This document shows, piece after piece, positions 52,751 to 63,558 of a stretch of 64,000 nt of DNA. Made by a program: the position numbers and the translations under genes. The notes beneath the pieces were generated by a model, which searched no databases, had not been told where the DNA came from, and saw only the letters and a list, made by a program, of their open reading frames with translations. This stretch comes from Alteriqipengyuania halimionae. Its GTDB lineage: Bacteria > Pseudomonadota > Alphaproteobacteria > Sphingomonadales > Sphingomonadaceae. The DNA lies in contig NZ_WTYR01000001.1 in the NCBI RefSeq assembly GCF_009827575.1, positions 2,329,001 through 2,393,000 on the forward strand, read 5' to 3'. The number at the start of each line of letters is the position of its first letter. Positions within the stretch are counted from its first letter, which is position 1.

Positions 52751-52941
52751 CGAACCCGTCTCGCCTGCCTGTGCCTGTCCGGCGGCAGGAGTCCCTCCCG
52801 CTGCGTACCGATGGGTTCGCACGGCAACCTTGGATGTCCGAACAAACCCCGCACATTCATCTATATGGTGAATGAAAGCAGGGCGTTGGCGTTGCGTCAG
52901 CTGTCCCGCAACGGGACGGGTCAAGGGGGCGGCCGTCGCGA

Positions 52942-53520
52942 TCACGCGTCGGCTCCGCCTTCTGGTTCGGAATCGCCCTGCGGTTCGGCATCACCCTGGG
53001 GGCGATCGAAGTCCGCTTCCGGACGCGGGCTGGAGCGCCGCATGGTGGCACGGTGCGCGGCACGGGCTTCGCGTTTGTCGCCGATGCGCATGCGCATGCC
53101 GGCGGTGATGCGGGGCAGCACGTCGTCGATCCGTTCGAGGATGTCCTCGGCCTTGATCCGCATCACGCGGATGCCGACCGCCTCGAGGCTCTTGTCGCGG
53201 CGCTTGGCCAGCGTCTCGTTCTCGCCTTCTTCGTCGATATCTATCGCCATGCCGAGCCGGTGGCAGACGAAATCGACGATCGCCGAGCCGACCACCGCAT
53301 GCCGCTTGAAATCGTAGGGGCCCATGTCGGCCTCGGCAAAGCGCTTCGCCAACGCCTTGTGTGCATCCGAAGAAAAGCGGCGCATCTCGCGCGCCCGCTC
53401 ATGCAGCGCATCAAGCCGCTTTTCCGAAATTTCCCACCCGCGACCCTTCTTCTTGATGGCGGGGGTCGTGTCGGATTGCTCGTCGGGCGAGCGGAGCTGG
53501 AGAGTTTTACGTTCGGTCAT
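52942..53520 (-). CDS. DUF559 endonuclease-like protein in the suf operon
   Basis: A 192-residue protein. The central part RRFSSDAHKALAKRFAEADM then YDFKRHAVVGSAIVDFVCHR, LGMAIDIDEEGENETLAKRR and GIRVMRIKAEDILERID matches the DUF559/very-short-patch-repair-like fold, in which D-x-E/D acidic residues (VDF and DIDEE) and Arg/Lys form the active site. The C-terminal tail is acidic/basic low complexity. Its ATG overlaps the VOC gene stop (ATGA, 53517-53520). The nuclease activity is inferred from pattern. Confidence 0.75.
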   Translation of the reverse strand: MTERKTLQLRSPDEQSDTTPAIKKKGRGWEISEKRLDALHERAREMRRFSSDAHKALAKRFAEADMGPYDFKRHAVVGSAIVDFVCHRLGMAIDIDEEGENETLAKRRDKSLEAVGIRVMRIKAEDILERIDDVLPRITAGMRMRIGDKREARAAHRATMRRSSPRPEADFDRPQGDAEPQGDSEPEGGADA

Positions 53521-53866
53521 GAGGTATGCTGCAAGATATTGAGTATGCGCCCGGACGGATCTTTGACGAAAAATCGTCGTACTCCCCATGGCTCATTGGT
53601 AATCGGATAGACGATCTCGGCGTCCAATTGCTGAGCGCGTCTGTGAGCTTCCTCGACATCGTCAACTTCAATTGAGAGGCTCGGGACAGGTGCGCCCGAA
53701 CCTCCCTCTTTCATGATGCTGAGCTGCGGCTTGGCCCGCTCATCTGACGCGACAGTCACAATGAATCCCTGATCCATCACGATATCGAGGTCAAACAAGC
53801 GCTCATAGAACGACGCTTCTTGCTGTGGGTTCTCGGAGCCGAAATCCGGAACAATTCTGAGTACCG

Positions 53867-53870
<4 letters not shown>
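53517..53870 (-). CDS. VOC/glyoxalase-like protein in the suf operon
   Basis: A 117-residue protein of the vicinal-oxygen-chelate fold: [20 protein letters not shown] then [40 protein letters not shown] and [18 protein letters not shown]. The final FxVKDPxGxxLNIL is typical of bleomycin-resistance/glyoxalase-like proteins. The start is a GTG overlapping the sufB stop (GTGA, 53867-53870). Its base composition is visibly lower in GC than its neighbours, a sign of insertion by transfer. Substrate unknown. Confidence 0.82.
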
Positions 53871-55359
<1,489 letters not shown>

Positions 55360-55363
<4 letters not shown>

Positions 55364-55770
55364 GCGAGTTCTCTTTGCTGCGCCAGTTGCGTCAGCGGAA
55401 TGTCGGCGAGCGCGCCGCGCAGCGCGTCGTTGATCAGCGGCCAGTGCGGGCGCATGTGGCAATCGGCACCGACCGCACAGTCCTCACCCTCGACGCAGGC
55501 AGTCAGTGCAATCGGCCCTTCGACCGCTTCGACGATATCGGCGACGGTGATCGCCGCCGCCGGACGTGCAAGTTGCAAGCCACCACCTGCACCCCGCGTG
55601 GAGCGCAGCAGGCCAGCGGACGAAAGTTTGCTGACGAGCTTCTGCACCGTCGGCACCGGCAGACCGGTTTCCGCCGCCAGTTCCGACGCAGAGGTACGCG
55701 CGCCACCGCAATGGCGCGCGGCGGCGCACATCATGACGACGGCATAGTCTGCAAGGTTGCTGAGGCGCAT
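55360..55770 (-). CDS. Rrf2-family Fe-S regulator (IscR-like, suf operon)
   Basis: A 136-residue transcription regulator. The winged helix includes [40 protein letters not shown] and [20 protein letters not shown]. Three cysteines occur as [13 protein letters not shown] (spacing C-x5-C-x5-C), the [2Fe-2S] ligand set of IscR-type proteins. As first gene of the suf operon it likely senses cluster status and represses it. ATG 55770 is preferred; a TTG 39 bp upstream lies inside the likely operator palindrome. Confidence 0.9.
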
Positions 55771-55777
55771 GCGGCCC

Positions 55778-55802
55778 AAATCGGACCGGAACCGTCCGAT
55801 TT
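55778..55802 (-). promoter_or_regulatory. Putative operator of the suf operon regulator
   Basis: A perfect 9-bp inverted repeat, AAATCGGAC-N7-GTCCGATTT, ends 8 bp before the regulator ATG. Both the symmetry and position suit an Rrf2/IscR-type autoregulatory site. No T-tract follows, so it is not a terminator. Confidence 0.6.
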
Positions 55803-55900
55803 CAACCAAAACCCGACTGTTGCGAGTCGTTAGCGTTTAGGCAGCCGTACGCTCCACCTCGCCATTGCGAGTTGAGCGATGCGATGTCGAGACTGTAGGA

Positions 55901-57736
55901 TCAGCGCTTCTCTTCCGCGATCCAAGCGTCGACATTTTCTTCCAGGATGCTGAGCGGCACGGCGCCATTGGTCAGCACGACATCGTGGAAGGCGCGAATA
56001 TCGAAATCGTCGCCCAATTCGGCCTGCGCCCGGTCGCGCAGTTCCATGATCTTCAATTTGCCGATCATATAGGCAGTCGCCTGCCCCGGCATCACGATAT
56101 AGCGCTCGATCGCCTTGCGGATATCGCCCTCGGGATTGGGGGTATTTTCCTTCAGGTAAGCGATCGCCTGTTCGCGGCTCCAGCGCTTCGAATGGATGCC
56201 GGTATCCACAACCAGTCGACAGGCTCTCCACAGCTCCATCCCCAGCCGGCCGAAGTCCGAATAGGGGTCGGTGTAGAAGCCCATGTCCTTGCCCAGTTCC
56301 TCCGAATAGAGCCCCCATCCTTCGGTGTAGGCTGTGAACCCGCCGAACCGGCGGAAGGCTGGAAGACCGTCGAGTTGCGTCTGGATCGAAAGCTGCAGAT
56401 GATGCCCCGGCAGGCCTTCGTGATAGGCGAGCGCTTCGAGCTCGTTCTTGGACATATCCTTGAGATTGTAGAGATTGACGTAATAGGTCCCGGGCCGAGA
56501 ACCGTCGGGCGCGGGGCTCTGGTAAAACGCCTTGCCCGCGCTCTTCTCGCGGAAGGCCTCGACCGGTTTCACCGTCAGCGCGTCTTCGGGCAGCACGCCG
56601 AAATATTCGGGCAGTTTCGCTTCCATCCGGTCTATCACGGCCTCAGCATCGGCCAGATATTCTTCGCGCGTGTCGTAGAAGAAGCGATCGTCGGTGCGGG
56701 TGTATTCGAAGAAGTCCTGCAAACTGCCTTCGAACCCGACCTGCTTCATGATTGCGCGCATCTCGTCATGGATACGGGCGACTTCGCGCAGACCGATATC
56801 GTGGATCTGGTCGGCGGTGAGATCGGTGGTGGTGTAGCTGGCGAGCAGCGCATCGTAATAGGCCTCGCCGTCGGGCAGGCGCCAAACACCATCGTCCGTT
56901 CCCGCCATCGCCTCCTGACGCTGCATCTCGGCCAGCAGACGGCGATAGGCAGGAGCCGCAAAGGCGCGCCAGCTGGCCAGCGCCTTGTCGGTGAGCATGG
57001 TCTTGCGATCCTCGGCAATGTCGAGCTTGGCGACCTTGCCGCGGAAATCCTCGAGCACGGCATTGTCGTCGCCTGCATTGAGCAGGTTCTCGATGTCATT
57101 GATGACATAGGCATAGACCCATTTGGGCGGCATCACGCCCTTGGCCGCGCGCTCGCGCGATTGCGCCGTCAGCGTGTCGAGCGCGCGGCCGCTTTCGCCG
57201 ATCCGGCTGATATAGGCCTGCGCGTGATCTTCATTCGCCACGCGGTGGATATTGATCAGGAAGGCCGGTGCCTGGCTCTGCGCGCCGAACATCTGGTTGA
57301 AGATGTAGCCATTGTCGCGAAACGGATAGAGCGAAGCAGAACGATCGGCCTGGGCGAGGAACAGGCGATAGCTGAGCGCATCCTGCCCATCGAGATCGGC
57401 GAGATCGAATTCGCGCTTCAGCCGCGCGGCGTAGTCCTGCTGGAGCTGATAGGCCCGCGCCTCCGCGGCGGCGGAGACATCGTCCCACTTGGCGTAATCC
57501 TCGTCGATGATCCCGCGATAGGATTTCGAAAGCGGCGACATAGCGAGTTGTGCCTCGTCATAGCTTTCGAAGAAGGCGGCGAGTTCGGCATTCTGCTCGT
57601 CCTCGTCACCTTCGATCGCGTCGACCACCGCATCGGCAATGGTATCGGCCGTGCGATCAATGTCCTCGGCCGGAATGGTGGCACAGGCGCCCAGCGCGAG
57701 TGGAGCGGTGGCGGCGAGCAGGATGCGCTTGGTCAT
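55901..57736 (-). CDS. DUF885 family exported protein (peptidase-like lipoprotein)
   Basis: A 611-residue protein with a lipobox signal (LLAATAPLALGACATI). The DUF885 domain fills the rest; it carries HEGLPGHHLQLSIQTQ (HExxxHH-like zinc-type segment, about residue 430), TAYTEGWGLYSEELGKDMGF, and MPGQATAYMIGKLKIMELRD. The His-Glu motif suggests a zinc metallopeptidase, as in related carboxypeptidase-type members. ATG 57736 is used. It is divergent from pyrD, with 93 bp between. Confidence 0.86.
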   Translation of the reverse strand: MTKRILLAATAPLALGACATIPAEDIDRTADTIADAVVDAIEGDEDEQNAELAAFFESYDEAQLAMSPLSKSYRGIIDEDYAKWDDVSAAAEARAYQLQQDYAARLKREFDLADLDGQDALSYRLFLAQADRSASLYPFRDNGYIFNQMFGAQSQAPAFLINIHRVANEDHAQAYISRIGESGRALDTLTAQSRERAAKGVMPPKWVYAYVINDIENLLNAGDDNAVLEDFRGKVAKLDIAEDRKTMLTDKALASWRAFAAPAYRRLLAEMQRQEAMAGTDDGVWRLPDGEAYYDALLASYTTTDLTADQIHDIGLREVARIHDEMRAIMKQVGFEGSLQDFFEYTRTDDRFFYDTREEYLADAEAVIDRMEAKLPEYFGVLPEDALTVKPVEAFREKSAGKAFYQSPAPDGSRPGTYYVNLYNLKDMSKNELEALAYHEGLPGHHLQLSIQTQLDGLPAFRRFGGFTAYTEGWGLYSEELGKDMGFYTDPYSDFGRLGMELWRACRLVVDTGIHSKRWSREQAIAYLKENTPNPEGDIRKAIERYIVMPGQATAYMIGKLKIMELRDRAQAELGDDFDIRAFHDVVLTNGAVPLSILEENVDAWIAEEKR

Positions 57737-57829
57737 GATGTTCTCCCTCATATGCGGCCTGTCATGCGGATGCGCGTCTTGCTTGGCAACCATATCGACA
57801 GCGGGACAGACTGCGCCTAATCGCTGCTG

Positions 57830-58858
57830 ATGCTGTACAAGCTGCTCCGTCCCGCCGTGTTCACGCTCGATGCCGAGCGCGCGCACAAATTGACGATCGA
57901 GGCGCTCAAGCTGTCGCCGCGATCAGGTCCGCCGCGCGCAGGAAAACTGTCCGTCCAGGTAGCAGGGCTGCATTTTCCTAATCCGCTCGGCATGGCGGCC
58001 GGGTTCGACAAGGACGGAGAAGTGCCCGATGCCGTGCTCGGCCTGGGATTCGGCTTTACCGAGATCGGATCGCTGACTCCGCGCCCGCAGGCCGGCAATC
58101 CCAAGCCCCGCCTGTTCCGGCTGCGGCAGGATCGCGGGGTGATCAACCGGATGGGGTTCAACAATGGCGGCCTGCCCGCCGCCCTTCCCCAGCTGGAAAA
58201 ACGCCGGACGAGGCCGGGAATCGTCGGTATCAATATCGGCGCGAACAAGGATTCCGCGGACCGGATCGCCGATTACGCGACAATGGCCGAAGCGGTCGCG
58301 CCGTTCGCCTCCTATCTCGCGATCAACGTGTCCAGCCCCAACACGCCGGGATTGCGCGCGCTGCAGGATCCCATCGCACTCGGCGCGCTGATCGACCGGG
58401 TGAAGGATTCGGCAGGCAAAGACGCACCGCCGATCTTCCTCAAGGTCGCGCCCGATCTCCAACCCGCGGATATCGACGATCTCGCCCGCCTTGCCATCGC
58501 CAAGGAACTCGGCGCGCTGATCGTCTCGAACACCACGATCGAGCGCCCCCCGCTCCAATCGCGCCATGCCGGGGAGGCGGGCGGACTGTCGGGCGCGCCG
58601 CTGGGCGGCATGGCGCTTCAGCGGGTGCGCGATTTCCACACGGCGACGGGCGGCGCGGTTCCGCTGGTCGGCGTCGGCGGGATTGCGAGCGCCGAGGATG
58701 CATGGGACCGCATTCGTGCCGGGGCAAGCCTCGTCCAGCTCTACAGCGCAATGGTCTATGAAGGTCCGGGCCTGGCGGCGAAGATCGTCAAGCGGCTCGA
58801 ACGGCTGATGCGACGCGACGGATTTTCCTCGATTGCCGAGGCGGTCGGAACCGAATAG
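57830..58858 (+). CDS. pyrD: Dihydroorotate dehydrogenase (quinone), class 2
   Basis: A 342-residue membrane-associated FMN enzyme of pyrimidine synthesis. Sequence marks: LRPAVFTLDAERAHKLTIEA (membrane helix region), NPLGMAAGFDKDGEVPDAVL, FTEIGSLTPRPQAGNPKPRL and FRLRQDRGVINRMGFNNGGL. The basic segment IGINIGANKD and NTTIERPP match FMN and orotate binding. The start is ATG 57830. The ggt gene follows after 11 bp. Confidence 0.96.
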   Translation: MLYKLLRPAVFTLDAERAHKLTIEALKLSPRSGPPRAGKLSVQVAGLHFPNPLGMAAGFDKDGEVPDAVLGLGFGFTEIGSLTPRPQAGNPKPRLFRLRQDRGVINRMGFNNGGLPAALPQLEKRRTRPGIVGINIGANKDSADRIADYATMAEAVAPFASYLAINVSSPNTPGLRALQDPIALGALIDRVKDSAGKDAPPIFLKVAPDLQPADIDDLARLAIAKELGALIVSNTTIERPPLQSRHAGEAGGLSGAPLGGMALQRVRDFHTATGGAVPLVGVGGIASAEDAWDRIRAGASLVQLYSAMVYEGPGLAAKIVKRLERLMRRDGFSSIAEAVGTE

Positions 58859-58869
58859 CACTGCGCGCC

Positions 58870-60582
58870 ATGTACAAGCGCTTTCTGACCGCCTTCGCCC
58901 CGCTCGCGCTAACCGCGTGCGCCACCCTCCCCTCCGCAGCTCCTACGACCTCCACCGAGATCGGCACGGTCGCGTCTGCCGATCCGCGCGCCGCCGAAGC
59001 CGGGATGGAAATGCTGCGGCAAGGGGGCAACGCCACCGACGCCGCGATCGCCACCATGCTCGCGCTGACCGTGGTCGAGCCGCAAAGTTCGGGCATCGGT
59101 GGCGGTGGGTTCATGCTGCGCGGCGGGCCCGACGGGTCGGTCGAGAGCTTCGACGGGCGCGAAACGGCCCCTGCCGCTGCCGATGGCGAATGGTTCTTCG
59201 ATGCGAACGGCCAGCCGCAAACCTATCGCGACGTCGTGCTCACCGGACTGAGCGTCGGCGTGCCGGGCAATGTCGCGCTCGCAAAGCTGGCGCATGACAA
59301 ATACGGCGCGCTTCCCTGGGCCACGCTGTTCGCGCCCGCGATCCGCCTCGCCGCTGACGGCTTCCTGATGAACGCGCGACTGCACGGCTCGCTCGAGGGG
59401 AATATCGCGCGCGCCGGATCAGACCCGCTGATGCGCGCGATCTTCTACACCGAGGCAGGCGATCCCAGGCCCGTTGGAACGCGCATTGTCCGGCCTGAGC
59501 TGGCCGCATCGCTGCGCGATCTCGCCGCACGTGGCCCGGAGGCGATGTACGGCCCGCAGGAAGCCGCCGCGCTTGCGGCCAAGATCGCCTCCGCCACGCC
59601 CGGTGATGCAAAGATGAGCGAGGCCGACGTGACCGGCTACGAAGCGAAGCTGCGCGCGCCCGTCTGCGGCATGTATCGCGGATATCGTATCTGCGGGATG
59701 GGGCCGCCCTCGTCCGGCGGGATCGCAGTCCTCGCCATGATCGGCCAGCTCGAGCGGTTCGATATCGCCGCGCTCGGCCCGCGCAATCCGGAATTCTGGC
59801 ACCTCTTCCTCGAATCGCAGAAACTCGCTTACGCCGATCGCGAGCTCTACACCGGCGATTCCGACTTCGTTGACGTGCCGGTCGCCGGGCTGATCGCCCC
59901 TGACTATCTCGCCCGCCGCTCTGCCCTGATCGATCCGTCCAAGGCGCAGACATTCGAGCCCGGCATTCCCGCAGGCGCGCCGCAAGCGCTGACCGACGGG
60001 GACGAACCGGTCGAACACGGTACCACCCACTTCGTCGCCATCGATCGTGACGGAACGATGATCAGCTACACCTCGACGGTGGAGGGCGGCTTCGGCTCGG
60101 GCCTCCAGTTCGGCGGATATTATCTCAACAACGAGCTGACCGATTTCAGCATGGTGCCCGAAAAGGACGGCAAGCGCGTGGCAAACCGGGTCGAAGGCGG
60201 CAAGCGCCCCCGCAGTTCGATGGCACCCACGCTGGTGTGGGATCCTGAAGGCCGCCCGTTCCTGATGATCGGTGCCGCCGGTGGATCGACCATTCCCGTG
60301 CAAGTCGCGCGCTCGATCATCGGGGTGATCGATTTCGGCATGGGCATCGAGGAGGCGCTTGCCCTGCCGCTCGCGATGGATTTCGGCAGCGCGGTGGTGG
60401 TCGAACAGGGCAGCTGGCTGGAAGACGCGATCACCGCGCTCGAAGCCTTGGGCCACGAGAACGTCCGCCCCGCCTCCCCGCCGTTCCGCGCTGTGGGCGC
60501 AATTCGCACGCAGGAAGGCTGGATAGGCCGCTACGATCCGCGGCTCGACGGAGTGCTCGATCCCTCGCAGAAAGGGGCCTGA
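58870..60582 (+). CDS. ggt: Gamma-glutamyltranspeptidase, lipoprotein-type
   Basis: A 570-residue N-terminal nucleophile enzyme. A signal with lipobox (FAPLALTACATLP) suggests outer-membrane or periplasmic location. Substrate segments GGNATDAAIATMLALTVVEP and SGIGGGGFMLRGG precede the autocleavage site: VEHGTTHFVAIDRDGTMISY, with Thr the nucleophile (about residue 384), and FGSGLQFGGYYLNNELTDFS. It hydrolyses or transfers gamma-glutamyl groups of glutathione. It follows pyrD by 11 bp. Confidence 0.93.
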   Translation: MYKRFLTAFAPLALTACATLPSAAPTTSTEIGTVASADPRAAEAGMEMLRQGGNATDAAIATMLALTVVEPQSSGIGGGGFMLRGGPDGSVESFDGRETAPAAADGEWFFDANGQPQTYRDVVLTGLSVGVPGNVALAKLAHDKYGALPWATLFAPAIRLAADGFLMNARLHGSLEGNIARAGSDPLMRAIFYTEAGDPRPVGTRIVRPELAASLRDLAARGPEAMYGPQEAAALAAKIASATPGDAKMSEADVTGYEAKLRAPVCGMYRGYRICGMGPPSSGGIAVLAMIGQLERFDIAALGPRNPEFWHLFLESQKLAYADRELYTGDSDFVDVPVAGLIAPDYLARRSALIDPSKAQTFEPGIPAGAPQALTDGDEPVEHGTTHFVAIDRDGTMISYTSTVEGGFGSGLQFGGYYLNNELTDFSMVPEKDGKRVANRVEGGKRPRSSMAPTLVWDPEGRPFLMIGAAGGSTIPVQVARSIIGVIDFGMGIEEALALPLAMDFGSAVVVEQGSWLEDAITALEALGHENVRPASPPFRAVGAIRTQEGWIGRYDPRLDGVLDPSQKGA

Positions 60583-60674
60583 CTTGCCGCGTGGAAAAGC
60601 TGCGCCTATCCCTACCCATGGTTAACCCCTTGCGGTTGCCGCGATAACAATAACAGGCGAGGAGCTCCTCCCCG

Positions 60675-62504
60675 GTGCAGCTGTCCGATTTCGACGAGGC
60701 CCAGAACCTCGTAGCGTTATTCCTGAGCCGAGCCGACGAGCTCGGCGACAAGCCCTTCCTCTGGTCCAAAATCGACGGTGCATGGCGACCGATCACCTGG
60801 GCCGAGGCCGCCGAACAGGTCTGCCTGCTGGCCGAAGGCTTGCGAAAGCTCGGCATGAAAGACGGCGACCGGGTGATTCTCGTCTCCGAGAACCGACCCA
60901 AATGGTGCCTTGCCGATCTCGCGATCATGGCGGCCGGTTGCATCACCGTGCCCGCCTACACCACCAATACCGAGCGCGATCACACGCATATCATCGAGGA
61001 TTCGGATGCCCGGGCGGTGATCGTATCCGACGAGAAGCTGAGCCGAACGCTGTTGCCCGCCGTGCTCAACACCGACCGCATCGGGCATGTGATCTCGATC
61101 GACCGGTTCAAGATGCCGCAGCTGGGCATCGAGACCGATTGTCACAATTGGGACGACATCGTTGAAGGCGATCCGGCCGCCGCGCGCGCGGCGGCCGATG
61201 CACGGATCGCCACGATCCAGCGTGGCGACACGGCCTGCATCATCTACACCTCGGGTACGGGCGGCGCCCCTCGCGGTGTGTTGCAGCATCACGGCATGAT
61301 CCTGATGAACGTGGCGGGCGCGGCGGATATCCTTGCTCACGATCTGGGCTGGGAAGACGAGGTTTTCCTATCCTTCCTGCCGCTAAGCCATGCCTATGAG
61401 CACACCGGCGGCCAATACCTGCCGATGGGGATGGGCGCGCAAATCTATTATTCCGAAGGGCTCGAAAAGCTCGCCAGCAATATCGAGGAAGTGCGGCCCA
61501 CGGTGATGGTGGTCGTACCGCGCCTGTTCGAAGTGCTGCGCACGCGGATCATGAAGCAGGTCGAAAAACAGGGCCGCTTCCCCAATTACCTGATGGATCG
61601 CGCGCTTTCGCTGGGCGAGAAGAAGGCCGACGGCCGGGCAAGTTTGCTCGACAAGCCGCTCGACATTCTGCTCGAAAAAACGCTCCGGCCCAAAATCCGC
61701 AAGCGTTTCGGCGGGCGGATGAAGGCGATGGTCTCCGGCGGGGCGCCGCTCAATCCCGATATCGGCGTGTTCTTCGATTCGATGGGCCTCACCATGCTGC
61801 AAGGCTATGGCCAGACCGAGGCCGGGCCGGTGATCAGTTGCAACCGTCCCGCCGCAGGCATCAAGATGGACACGGTCGGTCCGCCGATGAAAGGCGTCGA
61901 GTGCAAGATTGCCGAGGATGGCGAGATCCTGGTGCGCGGCGAGCTGGTGATGAAAGGGTATTGGCGCAACGAAGCCGAAACCGCCCGCGCGCTGAAGCCC
62001 GAATCGGCAGATCCCGATGGCGAACCCTGGCTCCACACGGGCGATATCGGCCATATCGACGAGAAGGGCCGGATCAAGATCACCGACCGCAAGAAGGACA
62101 TGATCGTCAACGACAAGGGCGATAACGTCGCGCCCCAACGGGTCGAGGGCATGCTGACCCTTCAGCCCGAAATCGCGCAGGCGATGGTCTATGGCGATCG
62201 CAAGCCGAACCTCGTCGCGCTGATCGTGCCCGATGCGGAATGGATGGCCGAATGGTGCAAGACGCAGGGCAAGAAATTCGATTGCGGCGAGCTTCCTCAC
62301 CTGCCCGAATTCCAGCGTGCGATCCGCACTGCGATCGGCCGAGTGAACAAGGATGTCTCGGTGGTTGAGAAGGTCCGCAAATTCGTCTTCGCCGATGAGC
62401 CGTTCTCGATCGAGAACGAGGAAATGACGCCGAGCATGAAAATCCGCCGCCACAAGCTCAAGGAACGTTACGGGGAGCGGTTGGACGGGTTGTATAGGAG
62501 TTAG
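60675..62504 (+). CDS. Long-chain fatty acid-CoA ligase/AMP-dependent synthetase
   Basis: A 609-residue adenylating enzyme. The ATP-binding motif is IIYTSGTGGAPRGVLQHHG, a variant of YTSGTTGxPKG in which Gly replaces the second Thr and Arg replaces Lys. GYGQTEAGPVISCNRPA, HTGDIGHIDEKGRIKITDRK and KIRRHKLKERYG at the C-terminus (catalytic Lys) complete the fold. The start is GTG (60675), with GAGGAG about 10 nt upstream. It is likely to activate long-chain fatty acids. The stop overlaps that of the convergent HEPN-like gene. Confidence 0.9.
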   Translation: MQLSDFDEAQNLVALFLSRADELGDKPFLWSKIDGAWRPITWAEAAEQVCLLAEGLRKLGMKDGDRVILVSENRPKWCLADLAIMAAGCITVPAYTTNTERDHTHIIEDSDARAVIVSDEKLSRTLLPAVLNTDRIGHVISIDRFKMPQLGIETDCHNWDDIVEGDPAAARAAADARIATIQRGDTACIIYTSGTGGAPRGVLQHHGMILMNVAGAADILAHDLGWEDEVFLSFLPLSHAYEHTGGQYLPMGMGAQIYYSEGLEKLASNIEEVRPTVMVVVPRLFEVLRTRIMKQVEKQGRFPNYLMDRALSLGEKKADGRASLLDKPLDILLEKTLRPKIRKRFGGRMKAMVSGGAPLNPDIGVFFDSMGLTMLQGYGQTEAGPVISCNRPAAGIKMDTVGPPMKGVECKIAEDGEILVRGELVMKGYWRNEAETARALKPESADPDGEPWLHTGDIGHIDEKGRIKITDRKKDMIVNDKGDNVAPQRVEGMLTLQPEIAQAMVYGDRKPNLVALIVPDAEWMAEWCKTQGKKFDCGELPHLPEFQRAIRTAIGRVNKDVSVVEKVRKFVFADEPFSIENEEMTPSMKIRRHKLKERYGERLDGLYRS

Positions 62505-62968
62505 ACTTCGGCGAGCGCTTGCTTGAGTAAAGCTTCCAGGTTCTTTCGCTCAACTATAATCGATTTCAAGAATGCGTCAGCTTCAAGCTTGGTCCACGGT
62601 GTCCGTGATGTCGTCGCGATATTCTTACGGACCTCTGTAACCTCATTGACGAACGCCCAATCCTGAGAACAGTGTGCTCGCACTGTAAAGCAGCCGTGTG
62701 CAAGATGATTTCGCTGCTTTTCCCTGAGCGCCCAAGTCTCGAGCGAGGCAGCTGCTCTTGCTGCAGGCGGCGCTTTGGAAATCTGCTTTAGTGCTTGGCA
62801 CAGCCCCCTTGTGCGATGGGCTGCCGCCTCGTGAATGCGCACGCCATCGTTTGATTTTGCCAATTCGCCAAGCGTAGCAATGATGGCCTTTTCAGCACGC
62901 GCAAAATTGTCGAGGCATTGGCCACGCCAATGATTGACCGCAGCGATGGCCTCAACGTTCGCCGCCAT
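62501..62968 (-). CDS. HEPN-like helical protein
   Basis: A 155-residue helical protein. The segment LREKQRNHLAHGCFTV holds the Arg-Asn-x4-His pattern (RNHLAHG) of HEPN-domain proteins, whose R-x4-6-H motif cuts RNA in toxins. Other parts: VNHWRGQCLDNFARAEKAII, KLEADAFLKSIIVERKNLEA. The gene is lower in GC than its neighbours, which suggests acquisition. No antitoxin-like neighbour is seen. It is convergent with the acyl-CoA ligase and 6 bp after the previous gene. Confidence 0.6.
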   Translation of the reverse strand: MAANVEAIAAVNHWRGQCLDNFARAEKAIIATLGELAKSNDGVRIHEAAAHRTRGLCQALKQISKAPPAARAAASLETWALREKQRNHLAHGCFTVRAHCSQDWAFVNEVTEVRKNIATTSRTPWTKLEADAFLKSIIVERKNLEALLKQALAEV

Positions 62969-62974
62969 CTGTGT

Positions 62975-63490
62975 TTACGCCACTTCCTTCTCGACCCATT
63001 TGGGATAGAAGCACGGCGCCTTGGTTGACCACCCGGGCGCAGTCGCGGCGGCTTCGCTGAGCGACTGGAGCAGGACCTTGCGACGCTCTGGCTCGATCTG
63101 TGGGAGCGCGCTGGCGGCGCAGAAGGCCGCCGGAAGCCACGGGCGGATTTCCGCGCCGAGCAGGCGTTCGTAGAGAAAACGATAGGCCGAAAAGCCTGTC
63201 AGCGCGCCTTGCGACAGGTCGTACAGGGTCAGCTGCATCATCAGTCCCATGAAGCCGTCGAGCCCGGCCAGCGCCAGCGTCTCCGGGCTGGCGGCCCGCA
63301 ATACGTCGAGCCGTTCGTAAGCAAGCACATGCGAGGCAAGCGCAGCCTCGGCATCGTCGCGGCCGCCCCATTCGACCATCACATCGCAGCGTCCCAGCCC
63401 GATATCGAGCGCGCGTTCAATATAGCGCTGCTCGGCGGGGGTGAAGCTCGCGAATTCGCGCAGCTCGGCGATGGTCAACATTGCGTCCAT
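62975..63490 (-). CDS. Hypothetical helical protein
   Basis: A 171-residue helical protein, starting at ATG 63490 (MDAMLTIAELREFASF) with GGGAG 7 nt before it. Visible parts: FTPAEQRYIERALDIGLGRC, LAGLDGFMGLMMQLTLYDLS, RFLYERLLGAEIRPWLPAAF. I recognise no family. It is on the same strand as thiG, 68 bp downstream of it, and may be transcribed with it. Confidence 0.6.
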   Translation of the reverse strand: MDAMLTIAELREFASFTPAEQRYIERALDIGLGRCDVMVEWGGRDDAEAALASHVLAYERLDVLRAASPETLALAGLDGFMGLMMQLTLYDLSQGALTGFSAYRFLYERLLGAEIRPWLPAAFCAASALPQIEPERRKVLLQSLSEAAATAPGWSTKAPCFYPKWVEKEVA

Positions 63491-63558
63491 AACGGCTCCC
63501 AAGCGGGCGATTCGGATGCCCGGTGGAAGCGTTCTAGCCCGCTATGGTTAGCGAAAGC

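Noticed and set aside
55865-57820. 651-codon plus-strand frame opposite the DUF885 gene
   Set aside because: Shadow; the minus strand encodes a complete lipoprotein peptidase-like protein.
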